Shown here: one piece after another, positions 12,101 through 20,068 of the stretch
Numbering within the stretch: the stretch's first letter is position 1
How the letters are laid out: the number at the start of each line of letters is the position of its first letter
Made by a program: the position numbers and the translations under genes
Notes under the pieces: generated by a model
What the model saw: only the letters and a program-made list of their open reading frames with translations
Told to the model about the DNA's origin: nothing
The model's database searches: none
Assembly (NCBI RefSeq): GCF_923079645.1
Contig: NZ_CAKLPY010000002.1
Span: forward strand, 806,001 to 870,000
Reading direction: 5' to 3'
Length of the DNA stretch: 64,000 bases
Source of the DNA: Emticicia aquatica
Lineage (GTDB): Bacteria; Bacteroidota; Bacteroidia; Cytophagales; Spirosomataceae

Positions 12101-15100
12101 TTTCCAAGATATTGATGAACAGGTTCAACTCAATCAAATAGTAAGAGATAAGGAGCAACAATATAGAACTTTGATTGCTAATATTTCGACTGTAACCTTC
12201 CGTTGCTTAAATGATGAACATTGGACGATGATTTTTATTAGCGATGCCATTAAGCATCTGACTGGTTATGACGCTAGTGATTTTATCAATAATCAGGTAA
12301 GAAGCTATATAAGCATCGTTCATCCTGATGATAAATCGTTTGCTGCTTTACCATTTGTAGGAAATTTATTAGAAGAATATTCCATTGAATATCGCATACT
12401 TGATATCAATAATAACATTATTTGGGTCAATGAAAAAGGAACAAGGTATTTTGATGAAAATGAAAACCGCTTCTTACTAGATGGAATAATCACAAATATT
12501 ACTGAAAGAAAAACGACCGAAATTGCTATCAAAAAAAGCTATGAAGACTTAAAAAATGCCCAAGGGAAATTGCTGGAAATACAATTAGAACAAGAAAAAT
12601 TTGTCAATTTAATTAAATATTCAGACGCATTCATTGCTCTTTCTGACATGAAAGGCAATGTAATTTTCTTGAACGAAAAAGCAAAAAATATGTCAGGATT
12701 TGGTGATTCATATCAACAAACAACTGCTTTTCAATACCATACCGACAAGAGTGCAAATCTATTAAGAAACGTTGTTATTCCATATATTTTCAAAGATGGA
12801 ATGTGGAAAGGTGAACTAGATATTGTCCATTCAAAAACAAAAGAAATCCGTTATACTGATGCCACCGTATTTTTGATAAAAGACCCATTAACTGAGAAAG
12901 CTTTTACCGTTGCAACAATACAAATTGATATTACTGAACGCAAAAAAGCAGAAGAAAAACTAATTGAAAATCAGCATTTGTTACTTTATAAAAGCGAAAT
13001 CCTTGCGGCAATTGCCAAAACAACCGAAAAACTACTCATTAGTAAAAACATCAAAGAAACCCTCAAAGAAACATTTAGATTAATTGGCGAAGCAGTCAAT
13101 GTTGACCGTGTTTATTTCTTTGAAAACGACTTAAAAACAAATCTGATTAGTCAAAGTGTAGAATGGGTAAAAGATTCAATCAGCTCACAGATGAACAATC
13201 CATTGACGCATAATCTTTCGTTTGAGGATATTTCTTTTTACACCGAGCCACTTTTACAAAACAAAATATTTCAAAAAACTTTTAGCGGACTTAACAATCC
13301 GAAAATCACTAAACGATGGGAATCCCAAAGCATTTTATCCGCTTTATTACTGCCCATTTTTATCAAAAATCAGTTTCATGGCTTTATCGGTTTTGATGAT
13401 TGCACAAACGAACAAATATGGTCTGAAGAAAAAATCAATATCTTGCAATCATTGGCCACTAATATTGCGAATGCATTTGAAAGAATCAAAAATGAAGCGA
13501 TTATTGAAGAAAGCGAAGGGAATTTCCGACAACTCACCGAAACCATTCAGGATGTATTTTTACTTTATGATGTTGTCAACGATAAATGTCTTTATGTAAG
13601 TCCTTCTTGTAAAAAAGTTTTGGAAGCCGACCAAGAATACTTTTATACTCAAAACAATTATATTCAAGATTTTTTGAGTGAAGAATACCAAACATTTGGT
13701 TTTACTATTTTGGGAAAACTTCGCCAAGATAATATTGCAGAAGGCGAATTTATTATTAAAACAAAAGATAACCAAGAAAAATGGATTCAACAAAAAGCAT
13801 TTGGAATCAGAAATAAATCTGGTGAATTAGTCAGGATTTCATCAGTTTTCACAGACATTACCGAGCGAAAATTGATTCAAAATCAAATCAAACAGCTCTC
13901 AATTGTAGCCGAAAAAATTACCACAGGTGTATTGATTGCCGATATCGAAGGGCGTGTTATTTGGGCAAACCAAGGATTTTTGGAAATGCTCGAAATCCCG
14001 CTTGAAGAGCTTATCAATAAACGACCTAGAAATTTATTTAATCCTCAAAACAGAGAATTAAATGACCAAATTGATATTATGAATGGGTATAATTTTACCC
14101 TTGAGTTAGAAGTTGAAACGTATAAGAAAAACAAAAAATGGATAGAAGTAAACAATACCGTTATCAAAGATGATGAAGGCGTAATTATTCAACAAGTTGA
14201 AGTTGTAACGGATATTACCGAAAGAAAAAAAGTTGAAAAAAAATTAGTAGAAGAACGTAAGCTTTTAAGGGCAATTATTGATAATATTCCGATTAATATT
14301 TATGTAAAAGATCGGTCTGCGAAAAAAATCCTTTCTAATAAAACCGATGTAAACTATGCTGGCTATAAAGAAGAAAGTGACGTCATCGGAAAAATGGATT
14401 TCGACCTTTATGATGCCAAATCAGCTCAAGAATCTTTTGACCTAGATATGGAAGTAATGTCTTCAAAACAAGCAAAAATCGCTTTTGAGTCGTTGCATAA
14501 GCGTAAAAATGGAGATATTTCTTGGCTCTTAATTTCCAAAATTCCTCTCAAAAATGAACTTGATGAAGTAACCAGCATGGTTGGTATCAGCATTGATATT
14601 ACAGAACGAAAAAAATCACAGCAGCTTTTACAAGAAAGCCAGCAAAAACTAACTGGTATTCTCAACTCGCTTGATGAGGTTGTTTGGGCAATCAGTGTGC
14701 CTGACTATAAACTTTTATTTGTGAGTAAATCTTTTGAAAAAGTATATGGTAAAACGGCTCGTGAATGGCGAAGAAATTTTAATATCTGGAAAGAAGCGAT
14801 TCATCCAGAAGACAGAGTAATTGCCGAAAAAATTGAACATGACGTCATCAATTATGGAACAGCTCATGGAATATATCGAATAATTGACGCTCATGGCAAC
14901 TTGAAATGGCTCGAAAATGCCACTAAAATGGTCAAAAATGAAAAAGACAAGGCATTTATGATTATTGGTATCACGACTGATATTACTGATAAAAAAATAG
15001 CCGAACAAGCTCTCATTAAAGCAAATAAGTTGACAGAAGCTGCCAATAAGTCAAAAGCCGAACTTGAGTTAAGAGCCTTGCAAATGCAAATGAATCCTCA

Positions 15101-15698
15101 TTTTGTGTTTAATGCACTCAACTCGATTCAGAGCTACGTGATGAATCAGGATACTTTTACGGCTAATAGTTATTTATCAAAATTTGCTCGTTTGATTCGC
15201 CTGTTTCTTGATTCATCAAGAAGTAAATTTATTACACTGGCCGAAGAAATAAATCTGCTTACACTTTATATCGAATTAGAAAATATCAGATTTGATAATA
15301 AGTTTGATTTTGAAATTACCATCGAACCAAACGTTAGTAAGTATATCGAAATCCCAACGATGATTTTGCAACCATTTGTCGAAAATGCCATCAATCATGG
15401 ACTTCGATATAAACTAACGAAAGGATTTTTAAGTATCCGTTTTTATAGCGAATTAGGGTATCTTATCTGTAAAATCGAAGATAATGGTGTTGGCAGGAAA
15501 AATGCCGAACGGATTCAGACCAAATCAAGTAAAGGCTATCAATCGCAAGGTTTAAAAATTACGGCCGAACGCCTTTTGGCTTACAATAAAATTAATGATG
15601 CGAATATTGTTTTCTCGGTCAATGATAAAATACGAAATGCTGAAGACCCAAATGCAGAAGTGGGAACTGTAATTGAAATAAGATTTCCAGAAAATTAA
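9135..15698 (+). CDS. giant membrane multi-PAS/GAF sensor histidine kinase (LytS-type)
   Basis: 2187 aa. The N-terminus (about residues 10-205) has roughly seven hydrophobic helices. It is followed by four PAS repeats (about 215-705), a GAF domain (about 712-868), three PAS repeats (about 878-1285), a second GAF (about 1292-1452), four more PAS repeats (to about 1955) and a His_kinase/HATPase unit. Most PAS units end in the typical D-I-T-E-R-K linker. The phospho-acceptor is H1989 in MQMNPHFVFNALNSIQ; the N box ENAINHGL and G box EDNGVGRKN are intact. PAS units 3 and 5 are recent-looking duplicates (KEGENRD/KEGESRD; RWVRAKGAAEF/KWVRAIGQAEF). Kinases of this type usually signal to a LytTR regulator, but none is adjacent. 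ATG 9135 is preferred over a TTG at 9108. Confidence 0.9.
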   Translation: MSSIVQNFSFSVIVSVSLVVIFYLMKNSYSKYSHLHVNNIEDLSKHHFRYILYFWAVGIFVPASELCIEIFKVREKSDLIANLVIGAICLGIGFGSRYSDFLKRNLHHFFLGFFITYNLLIIYKIAYAPMDFLNLAEFSIINMTSYYVFYNAKNFYIYFSSINAILLTFVFSKLISAKDYIIYFNSSFISFTINYVIHFIDLSTKENLFFAYNFVNKGNLLVIGIDNEGTITFVSDNVKETLGYDKEEWIGKNWNADIAKDIETTIIDGVETQKMKVKNGDYKFLDWHEEVFNDSLSLKVGRDISEIKQSETQLRRTNSRLNSLLSNIGDLVFVIDTNYFFKEYYQSENENDLLLPASAFIGKTIFDIGFPEDALNAIKVAVDTTIKTNKKSSAEYALTLPHGKQWFNVVVSTLSDEEGTPIEVICIARNITESKLSEIELKRTKETLEQTNRVALVGGWEFDIKEQKLRTSDITKSIYEVSADTTSDFQGAIQYFKEGENRDAIKKALDDCIKLGIPYDLELEIITAKGNSRWVRAKGAAEFVNNQCSRIYGTVQDIEEQVNAKNALIQSEEKLRFISNNISDVVIVFEKDKVVYLSPAHEKQFGYSAEEAISIAENNIFDFFHPDDHQLLDDVYGQAIQKQMPSLTYISRFLHKNGHYVWREDSVNLIYDKDGSPLMRIVSARDISERKAAEIAKQQRQERRLLQNTILLGISTTPYDESGFWEKGIQTITEAAANGIGVSRVSIWTYTKDQIESVDLFNRESSQHSSGEVIIASQFPTYFEGLKKGLAIVASDALTHKYTRELAESYLKPLSIKSILDVPVRVNGKLEGVICWEQTNEAKIWTEEDISFARSIADIISLGIEADKRRKAEAELNQTKEILEQTSIIARIGSWEIDLINKDFYLSDINKVILEAPLSFKLELDDALNYYKEGESRDKIASAIYKCIKDGTSFDIEVQIITLNGTEKWVRAIGQAEFSQGQCKRLYGTFQDIDEQVQLNQIVRDKEQQYRTLIANISTVTFRCLNDEHWTMIFISDAIKHLTGYDASDFINNQVRSYISIVHPDDKSFAALPFVGNLLEEYSIEYRILDINNNIIWVNEKGTRYFDENENRFLLDGIITNITERKTTEIAIKKSYEDLKNAQGKLLEIQLEQEKFVNLIKYSDAFIALSDMKGNVIFLNEKAKNMSGFGDSYQQTTAFQYHTDKSANLLRNVVIPYIFKDGMWKGELDIVHSKTKEIRYTDATVFLIKDPLTEKAFTVATIQIDITERKKAEEKLIENQHLLLYKSEILAAIAKTTEKLLISKNIKETLKETFRLIGEAVNVDRVYFFENDLKTNLISQSVEWVKDSISSQMNNPLTHNLSFEDISFYTEPLLQNKIFQKTFSGLNNPKITKRWESQSILSALLLPIFIKNQFHGFIGFDDCTNEQIWSEEKINILQSLATNIANAFERIKNEAIIEESEGNFRQLTETIQDVFLLYDVVNDKCLYVSPSCKKVLEADQEYFYTQNNYIQDFLSEEYQTFGFTILGKLRQDNIAEGEFIIKTKDNQEKWIQQKAFGIRNKSGELVRISSVFTDITERKLIQNQIKQLSIVAEKITTGVLIADIEGRVIWANQGFLEMLEIPLEELINKRPRNLFNPQNRELNDQIDIMNGYNFTLELEVETYKKNKKWIEVNNTVIKDDEGVIIQQVEVVTDITERKKVEKKLVEERKLLRAIIDNIPINIYVKDRSAKKILSNKTDVNYAGYKEESDVIGKMDFDLYDAKSAQESFDLDMEVMSSKQAKIAFESLHKRKNGDISWLLISKIPLKNELDEVTSMVGISIDITERKKSQQLLQESQQKLTGILNSLDEVVWAISVPDYKLLFVSKSFEKVYGKTAREWRRNFNIWKEAIHPEDRVIAEKIEHDVINYGTAHGIYRIIDAHGNLKWLENATKMVKNEKDKAFMIIGITTDITDKKIAEQALIKANKLTEAANKSKAELELRALQMQMNPHFVFNALNSIQSYVMNQDTFTANSYLSKFARLIRLFLDSSRSKFITLAEEINLLTLYIELENIRFDNKFDFEITIEPNVSKYIEIPTMILQPFVENAINHGLRYKLTKGFLSIRFYSELGYLICKIEDNGVGRKNAERIQTKSSKGYQSQGLKITAERLLAYNKINDANIVFSVNDKIRNAEDPNAEVGTVIEIRFPEN

Positions 15699-15726
15699 AA
15701 CAAAATCACTTTTCAGAAAGTAATTA

Positions 15727-15758
15727 AAAAGGTTGAGCTTCATTGCTTGACCTTTTTT
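15727..15758 (+). terminator. terminator after the sensor kinase
   Basis: 12-bp stem with two G-U pairs (15727-15738 with 15745-15756), 6-nt loop, then a T run. It starts 28 nt after the stop codon. Confidence 0.75.
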
Positions 15759-15761
15759 GCT

Positions 15762-15769
15762 TAATTTTG
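15762..15769 (+). promoter_or_regulatory. candidate lysS promoter (-7 box)
   Basis: TAATTTTG exactly matches TAnnTTTG, giving a leader of about 36 nt. The upstream TTG (15743-15745) is spaced slightly short, so the -33 element is uncertain. Confidence 0.5.
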
Positions 15770-15808
15770 CACAAAAAAACATTTTTTTGAAATAATTACA
15801 CTATACAA

Positions 15809-17521
15809 ATGGCACTTAGCGAACAAGAAATACTACGCCGTCAGAAAAGACAAGACTTAATGGCAATGGGAATTGACCCCTATCCTGCCGATTTATTTGA
15901 AATAAATGTAACGGCTGCCGATATTGAAAAAAATTACGAAAATAATAAGTTAGATTATAAAAACGTATCTATTGCTGGCCGTTTGATGTCTTTCCGAATC
16001 ATGGGAAGTGCGTCTTTTGCTGAATTACAAGATTCTACGGGTCGTATTCAATTATACTTCCGCCGTGACGATTTATGTCCAGATGAAGACAAAACTTTAT
16101 ACAATACAGTTTTCAAGAAATTGCTTGATATTGGTGATATTATTGGTGTAAAAGGCTATGTTTTCACTACTCAAACTGGCGAAACTTCGATTCACGTAAC
16201 TGAATTTAAAATTTTAAATAAATCACTTCGCCCATTACCAGTTGTAAAAGAAGTTGATGGTAAAATCTACGATGCGTTTTCTGACCCTGAGCAACGCTAC
16301 CGCCAACGCTACGTAGATTTAATTGTGAATCCGCACGTAAAAGAGGTTTTCATTAAGCGTGCAAGAATCATCAGCACCATGCGTAGGATGTTTGATGATA
16401 AAGGTTGGTTGGAAGTAGAAACGCCAATTTTGCAGCCTATTCATGGTGGGGCAGCCGCACGCCCGTTTGCCACGCACCATAATACGCTCGATATGCCTTT
16501 GTATATGCGTATCGCCAACGAACTTTACCTCAAACGCCTCATTGTTGGTGGTTTTGAAGGTGTTTATGAGTTCGGAAAAATGTTCCGCAACGAAGGAATG
16601 GACCGCACGCACAATCCAGAATTTACTTCGCTCGAATTCTACGTGGCTTACAAAGACTACGAATGGATGATGGGAATTACGGAAGAAATATTTGAGAAAG
16701 TAGCAATGGCGGTTCATGGCTCAACGATATTCAAATTAGGTGAAAATGAATTGAATTTTGCAGGCCCATTTGCTCGTTTGAGTATTTTGGAAGCCATCGA
16801 AAAATATACAGGCGTAAACTTGGGCGAATTGAGTGAAGAAGAAACTCGAGCCTATTGCCGCCAATGGGGAATGGAAATTGACGATACAATGGGCAAAGCC
16901 AAATTGATTGATGAGATTTTTGGTGAAAAAGTAGAAGCAAACCTTATTCAACCAACATTCATCATTGATTACCCAGTCGAAATGTCGCCATTGACAAAGA
17001 AACACCGTACAAAACCAGGTTTGGTTGAGCGTTTTGAGTTATTTGTGAATGGAAAAGAGGTGGCTAATGCGTACTCAGAGCTAAATGACCCAATCGACCA
17101 ACGTGAACGTTTTGAAGAACAAGCAAGACTCGCAGAGCGTGGCGACGACGAAGCGATGGCGATGGACGAAGATTTCATTCGCTCACTCGAATACGGAATG
17201 CCACCAACCGCTGGAATCGGTATCGGTATCGACCGCCTCACAATGATGTTGACAGATAACGTGAGCATCCAAGAAGTACTTTTCTTTCCGCAAATGCGAC
17301 CAGAAAAGAAACAAGAACTTTCACAAGAAGCAGATTATGAAGCGATTGGTATTCCGAAAGTTTGGGTTCCAGCCTTACAAAAAATGGGCTTCGTAATGGT
17401 TGACCAACTCAAAGGAGCAAACGCCAATAAAATCTTTAATGATTTAGGTGGAATGAGAAAAAAACTCAAAATCGATGAAAAAATGCCGAGTAAAGAAGAG
17501 GTGGAGGCTTGGGTGAAGTAA
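15809..17521 (+). CDS. lysS: lysine--tRNA ligase, class II
   Basis: Charges tRNA-Lys with lysine in the cytoplasm. It is 570 aa. An N-terminal OB-fold anticodon-binding domain (about residues 55-145, ending [12 protein letters not shown]) is followed by the class II catalytic core. Motif 2 lies around [15 protein letters not shown] and motif 3 around [13 protein letters not shown]. The sequence does not stop at the usual [11 protein letters not shown] end. It runs on for about 60 residues ([20 protein letters not shown] to the end), a short helical tail that I recall from Bacteroidota LysS enzymes. It has its own promoter and a terminator on each side, so it is probably monocistronic. Confidence 0.97.
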   Translation: MALSEQEILRRQKRQDLMAMGIDPYPADLFEINVTAADIEKNYENNKLDYKNVSIAGRLMSFRIMGSASFAELQDSTGRIQLYFRRDDLCPDEDKTLYNTVFKKLLDIGDIIGVKGYVFTTQTGETSIHVTEFKILNKSLRPLPVVKEVDGKIYDAFSDPEQRYRQRYVDLIVNPHVKEVFIKRARIISTMRRMFDDKGWLEVETPILQPIHGGAAARPFATHHNTLDMPLYMRIANELYLKRLIVGGFEGVYEFGKMFRNEGMDRTHNPEFTSLEFYVAYKDYEWMMGITEEIFEKVAMAVHGSTIFKLGENELNFAGPFARLSILEAIEKYTGVNLGELSEEETRAYCRQWGMEIDDTMGKAKLIDEIFGEKVEANLIQPTFIIDYPVEMSPLTKKHRTKPGLVERFELFVNGKEVANAYSELNDPIDQRERFEEQARLAERGDDEAMAMDEDFIRSLEYGMPPTAGIGIGIDRLTMMLTDNVSIQEVLFFPQMRPEKKQELSQEADYEAIGIPKVWVPALQKMGFVMVDQLKGANANKIFNDLGGMRKKLKIDEKMPSKEEVEAWVK

Positions 17522-17542
17522 AAAAATAGACAATATATTTGT

Positions 17543-17573
17543 AAAAGCGGAATATTAAAATTCCGCTTTTTTT
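17543..17573 (+). terminator. lysS terminator
   Basis: Perfect 11-bp stem AAAAGCGGAAT / ATTCCGCTTTT (17543-17553 with 17560-17570), followed by T residues. Confidence 0.85.
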
Positions 17574-17640
17574 ATTAAACGGTAAGGATAATTTTGATTT
17601 AATATCGTTAAATTTGTCAAAAACTAATACTTCGATGTTT

Positions 17641-19281
17641 ATGAAAAATATATTAAAATTCATACTGGTTTTATTATCTTTTCTTTCTCAAGCACAAGGA
17701 AACCTAAAAGCATCACTCGATAAAGTTAAAAATTATGTAAAAGAAATAAAACTAGAGAAAACTTCTGTTAATCAGCAATTTAGCTACGATGATAAAGCAC
17801 CTTACGATATAAAAATAACTATCACCAACACGGATTCTAAAGGCAAAAATAACGAAGAAATGTACGAATTCAATCTTGGTTTGATGGGCGACATAAAACG
17901 TAGTGCATCAAGTAAAGAGATGAAAGTTGAACTTTCATCGCAAAAAAACTTAAAAGTTATTCGTTATACTAAAGGTGATGAAATGCAGAATTACGAAAAC
18001 AAAATCGAGCTTCTTTCTGATAATATTGATGACGCTCGTGAGTTAGAAAAAAATCTAAAGGATGCCATCATAGCAGCAAAAACTGCTTGGGAAAGTTCAA
18101 TCAAGTTACCGAAAGAAGATTTAAATGCATTACAATCTTGGTTCGAACAAAATATAAAAGATGTGACAGCCGAAAAAGTATCTTTCAAACAAATCTTCAA
18201 AAAATCAAGTATTTATAAAGACCATGCTTCGATTAGTTTTGAAGAAAATGATGGTAAAAAAACAGTCGAAATGAAGTCAGATTTTAGTTGGGGCGACCTA
18301 AACGAAGGAAGTGCCGAACTAAAAATAAGTGGAAAAGAAATTTATGTAAGTGCCAAATCAAAAAATGATTTTATACGAAGTCAACAAGGTAGCGTGATGA
18401 AAGGCTATGACGACGAAATAAAAATTTATGCTCAAACTCCAAGCGAGGGTAGTGTTTTGTTGATAGCAATTCAGAAAATCATTCCCGCTGCCAAAAAAGA
18501 ATTACAAGCACGTTTACCAAAAGTGGCTACGAAAGAAGATGGTTTCAAAATTTTGAAAGACCGAACTAAAGATTTTAAAGTAAATGAGTCAAATTACATA
18601 CAAAAAATTTCTCCTTCATGCCTTACAACCTACAATTTAAAGTCAGAAATAAAAAGCAAAATACTTGACCAGACATTTAAATTTAACTTTGGTGATTTAT
18701 TTGACTATAAACTTTCGGTTTCTAAGGAGGTCATAAAAATTACAGCAAAAGTTCTTGATAATAAAAAGTTTATTCAATACACAAAAGATGGTGCATTGCA
18801 AAACTATGATAATAGTGTTGAATTTATTGTCGGCGACCTCGAAGATGCTCGTTACTTAGCCGAAGCAATGCCAGTCGTTTCAAAAGGTTGTAAGAGTAAT
18901 GTTGCAGCAAGTGACTTTAACTATTTAACGAGTAAATTAAAATCAATCGAAAACCCAAGGCAAGACTTAATATTGCAAGATGACACAGACAAATGTAAAT
19001 GGAAACTCACCTCTACGTTGGCTGAATCAAAAAAATCGGTTGAATCTATTTCAGAATGGAATCTTTACGATATTGATGCTAAAAAAATTGACATCGAAGT
19101 TTCTGGTAAAACTGTTGGAATAACCGCTTACACTCTCAACAAAGAAAAATTTATCAAACTCACAAAAGATAATAAACCTGGTTTTTCAAGCGAAATAAAT
19201 TTCATCGTAAATGATGTTGAAGATGCCCAAAAAAGTCTTGCTACTTTTAGAGCATTGGTAGAAAGTTGTAAAAAACAATAA
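17641..19281 (+). CDS. secreted protein of four tandem ~125-residue repeats, function unknown
   Basis: About 546 aa. MKNILKFILVLLSFLSQAQG is a clear signal peptide, so an extracytoplasmic location is likely; ATG 17635 is an equally possible start. After it I see four degenerate copies of one module. Each has a strand-rich core (for example KEVIKITAKVLDNKKFIQYT) and a closing segment of the pattern [I/V]xDxxDAxxLxxxxxxxxxxC/W. That segment reads NIDDARELEKNL, then a diverged copy, then DLEDARYLAEAM and DVEDAQKSLATF. Copies 3 and 4 end in a conserved Cys (SKGC, VESCKK). I do not recognise the family. It stands alone between lysS and an HNH gene, with hairpins on both sides. Confidence 0.75.
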   Translation: MKNILKFILVLLSFLSQAQGNLKASLDKVKNYVKEIKLEKTSVNQQFSYDDKAPYDIKITITNTDSKGKNNEEMYEFNLGLMGDIKRSASSKEMKVELSSQKNLKVIRYTKGDEMQNYENKIELLSDNIDDARELEKNLKDAIIAAKTAWESSIKLPKEDLNALQSWFEQNIKDVTAEKVSFKQIFKKSSIYKDHASISFEENDGKKTVEMKSDFSWGDLNEGSAELKISGKEIYVSAKSKNDFIRSQQGSVMKGYDDEIKIYAQTPSEGSVLLIAIQKIIPAAKKELQARLPKVATKEDGFKILKDRTKDFKVNESNYIQKISPSCLTTYNLKSEIKSKILDQTFKFNFGDLFDYKLSVSKEVIKITAKVLDNKKFIQYTKDGALQNYDNSVEFIVGDLEDARYLAEAMPVVSKGCKSNVAASDFNYLTSKLKSIENPRQDLILQDDTDKCKWKLTSTLAESKKSVESISEWNLYDIDAKKIDIEVSGKTVGITAYTLNKEKFIKLTKDNKPGFSSEINFIVNDVEDAQKSLATFRALVESCKKQ

Positions 19282-19320
19282 TTTCCTCTAAGTAGTTGAT
19301 AGATATACGTTTAACTCTCT

Positions 19321-19361
19321 GATTCTTCACAAATATTTTATGTGGATATTTATGAAGAATC
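19321..19361 (+). terminator. hairpin after the four-repeat protein gene
   Basis: 16-bp inverted repeat with one mismatch (19321-19336 with 19346-19361, GATTCTTCACAAATAT arm), 40 nt after the stop. It has no clean T tail, so termination is likely but not certain. Confidence 0.5.
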
Positions 19362-19419
19362 TCAAAACTTTCATTAAATTGCCTTACAAATAATATAACC
19401 GCTAATCTTTAAATGTTTT

Positions 19420-19929
19420 ATGAGCAGGAAAGTTTTAGTTTTAAATGCCGATTATAGTGCTTTAAGTATTTGTACCGTGCCAAAGGCTTTTTTATTGGTT
19501 TATCTCGACAAAGCCGAATTAGTATCCGACTCTCCAAAAGGTACACTTCGGACAGTCGATAAAAGTTTTCCGCTCCCCTCTGTCATAAGGCTTCATCATT
19601 ACGTCAGTTTGCCATTCAAAGGTGTCATGCTCAGTAGGCAAAACGTATTTAGGCGAGACGGAAATAAGTGCATTTATTGCGGAAGCCACGACGACCTCAC
19701 ACTCGACCACGTTTTACCTAAATCAAGGGGCGGAAAAACAAACTGGGACAACCTCGTAACCGCCTGCCGCCGCTGCAACTCCCGCAAAGGCGACCTCACC
19801 CCCGAAGAAATGGGCTTCTCTCTCCCCAAAAAACCTTACAAACCTTCTTTCATTATGTTTCTCCGAGATTTTGCTGGCTCGATTGAAGAAAACTGGATTC
19901 CTTTTTTAGGAACAAAAGAACGAGCGTAA
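19420..19929 (+). CDS. HNH endonuclease family protein
   Basis: 169 aa, cytoplasmic. Residues about 80-125 form a zinc-finger HNH unit: CIYCG, then LTLDHVLPKSRGGKTNWDN, then ACRRCNSRKGD. The N-terminal part (VLVLNADYSALSICTVPKAF) is the conserved lead-in of a widespread single-copy HNH family found in Bacteroidota and cyanobacteria. Its physiological substrate is not known to me. No methylase or other restriction partner is adjacent, so a housekeeping or repair role is as likely as defence. The second half of the gene is strikingly GC-rich compared with its surroundings. Confidence 0.85.
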   Translation: MSRKVLVLNADYSALSICTVPKAFLLVYLDKAELVSDSPKGTLRTVDKSFPLPSVIRLHHYVSLPFKGVMLSRQNVFRRDGNKCIYCGSHDDLTLDHVLPKSRGGKTNWDNLVTACRRCNSRKGDLTPEEMGFSLPKKPYKPSFIMFLRDFAGSIEENWIPFLGTKERA

Positions 19930-19960
19930 GTCTTAAAAATATATATAAATTTTCGATAGA

Positions 19961-19993
19961 AAGCCACTCGATAACTTTAATATTGAGTGGCTT
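19961..19993 (+). terminator. terminator after the HNH gene
   Basis: 13-bp stem with one G-U pair (19961-19973 with 19981-19993, AAGCCACTC arm), 7-nt loop. Confidence 0.65.
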
Positions 19994-19994
19994 G

Positions 19995-20002
19995 TATTTT
20001 TG
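19995..20002 (+). promoter_or_regulatory. candidate promoter (-7 box) of the P-type ATPase gene
   Basis: TATTTTTG exactly matches TAnnTTTG, about 65 nt before the chosen ATG. No good -33 element is visible; the upstream stem occupies that position. Confidence 0.4.
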
Positions 20003-20068
20003 CAATAATTATGGTTTATCTTGCAAAGATTCTATTTTACTCCAACTTTTAATCAAAAATACTCAATA

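Noticed and set aside
13222..13599. 125-codon plus-strand frame inside the sensor-kinase gene
   Set aside because: Out-of-frame shadow; the continuous PAS/GAF frame explains the DNA and no frameshift is needed.
19420..19929. HNH gene as part of a restriction or mobile intron system
   Set aside because: No methylase, intron or transposase nearby; sequence fits a widespread stand-alone HNH family.
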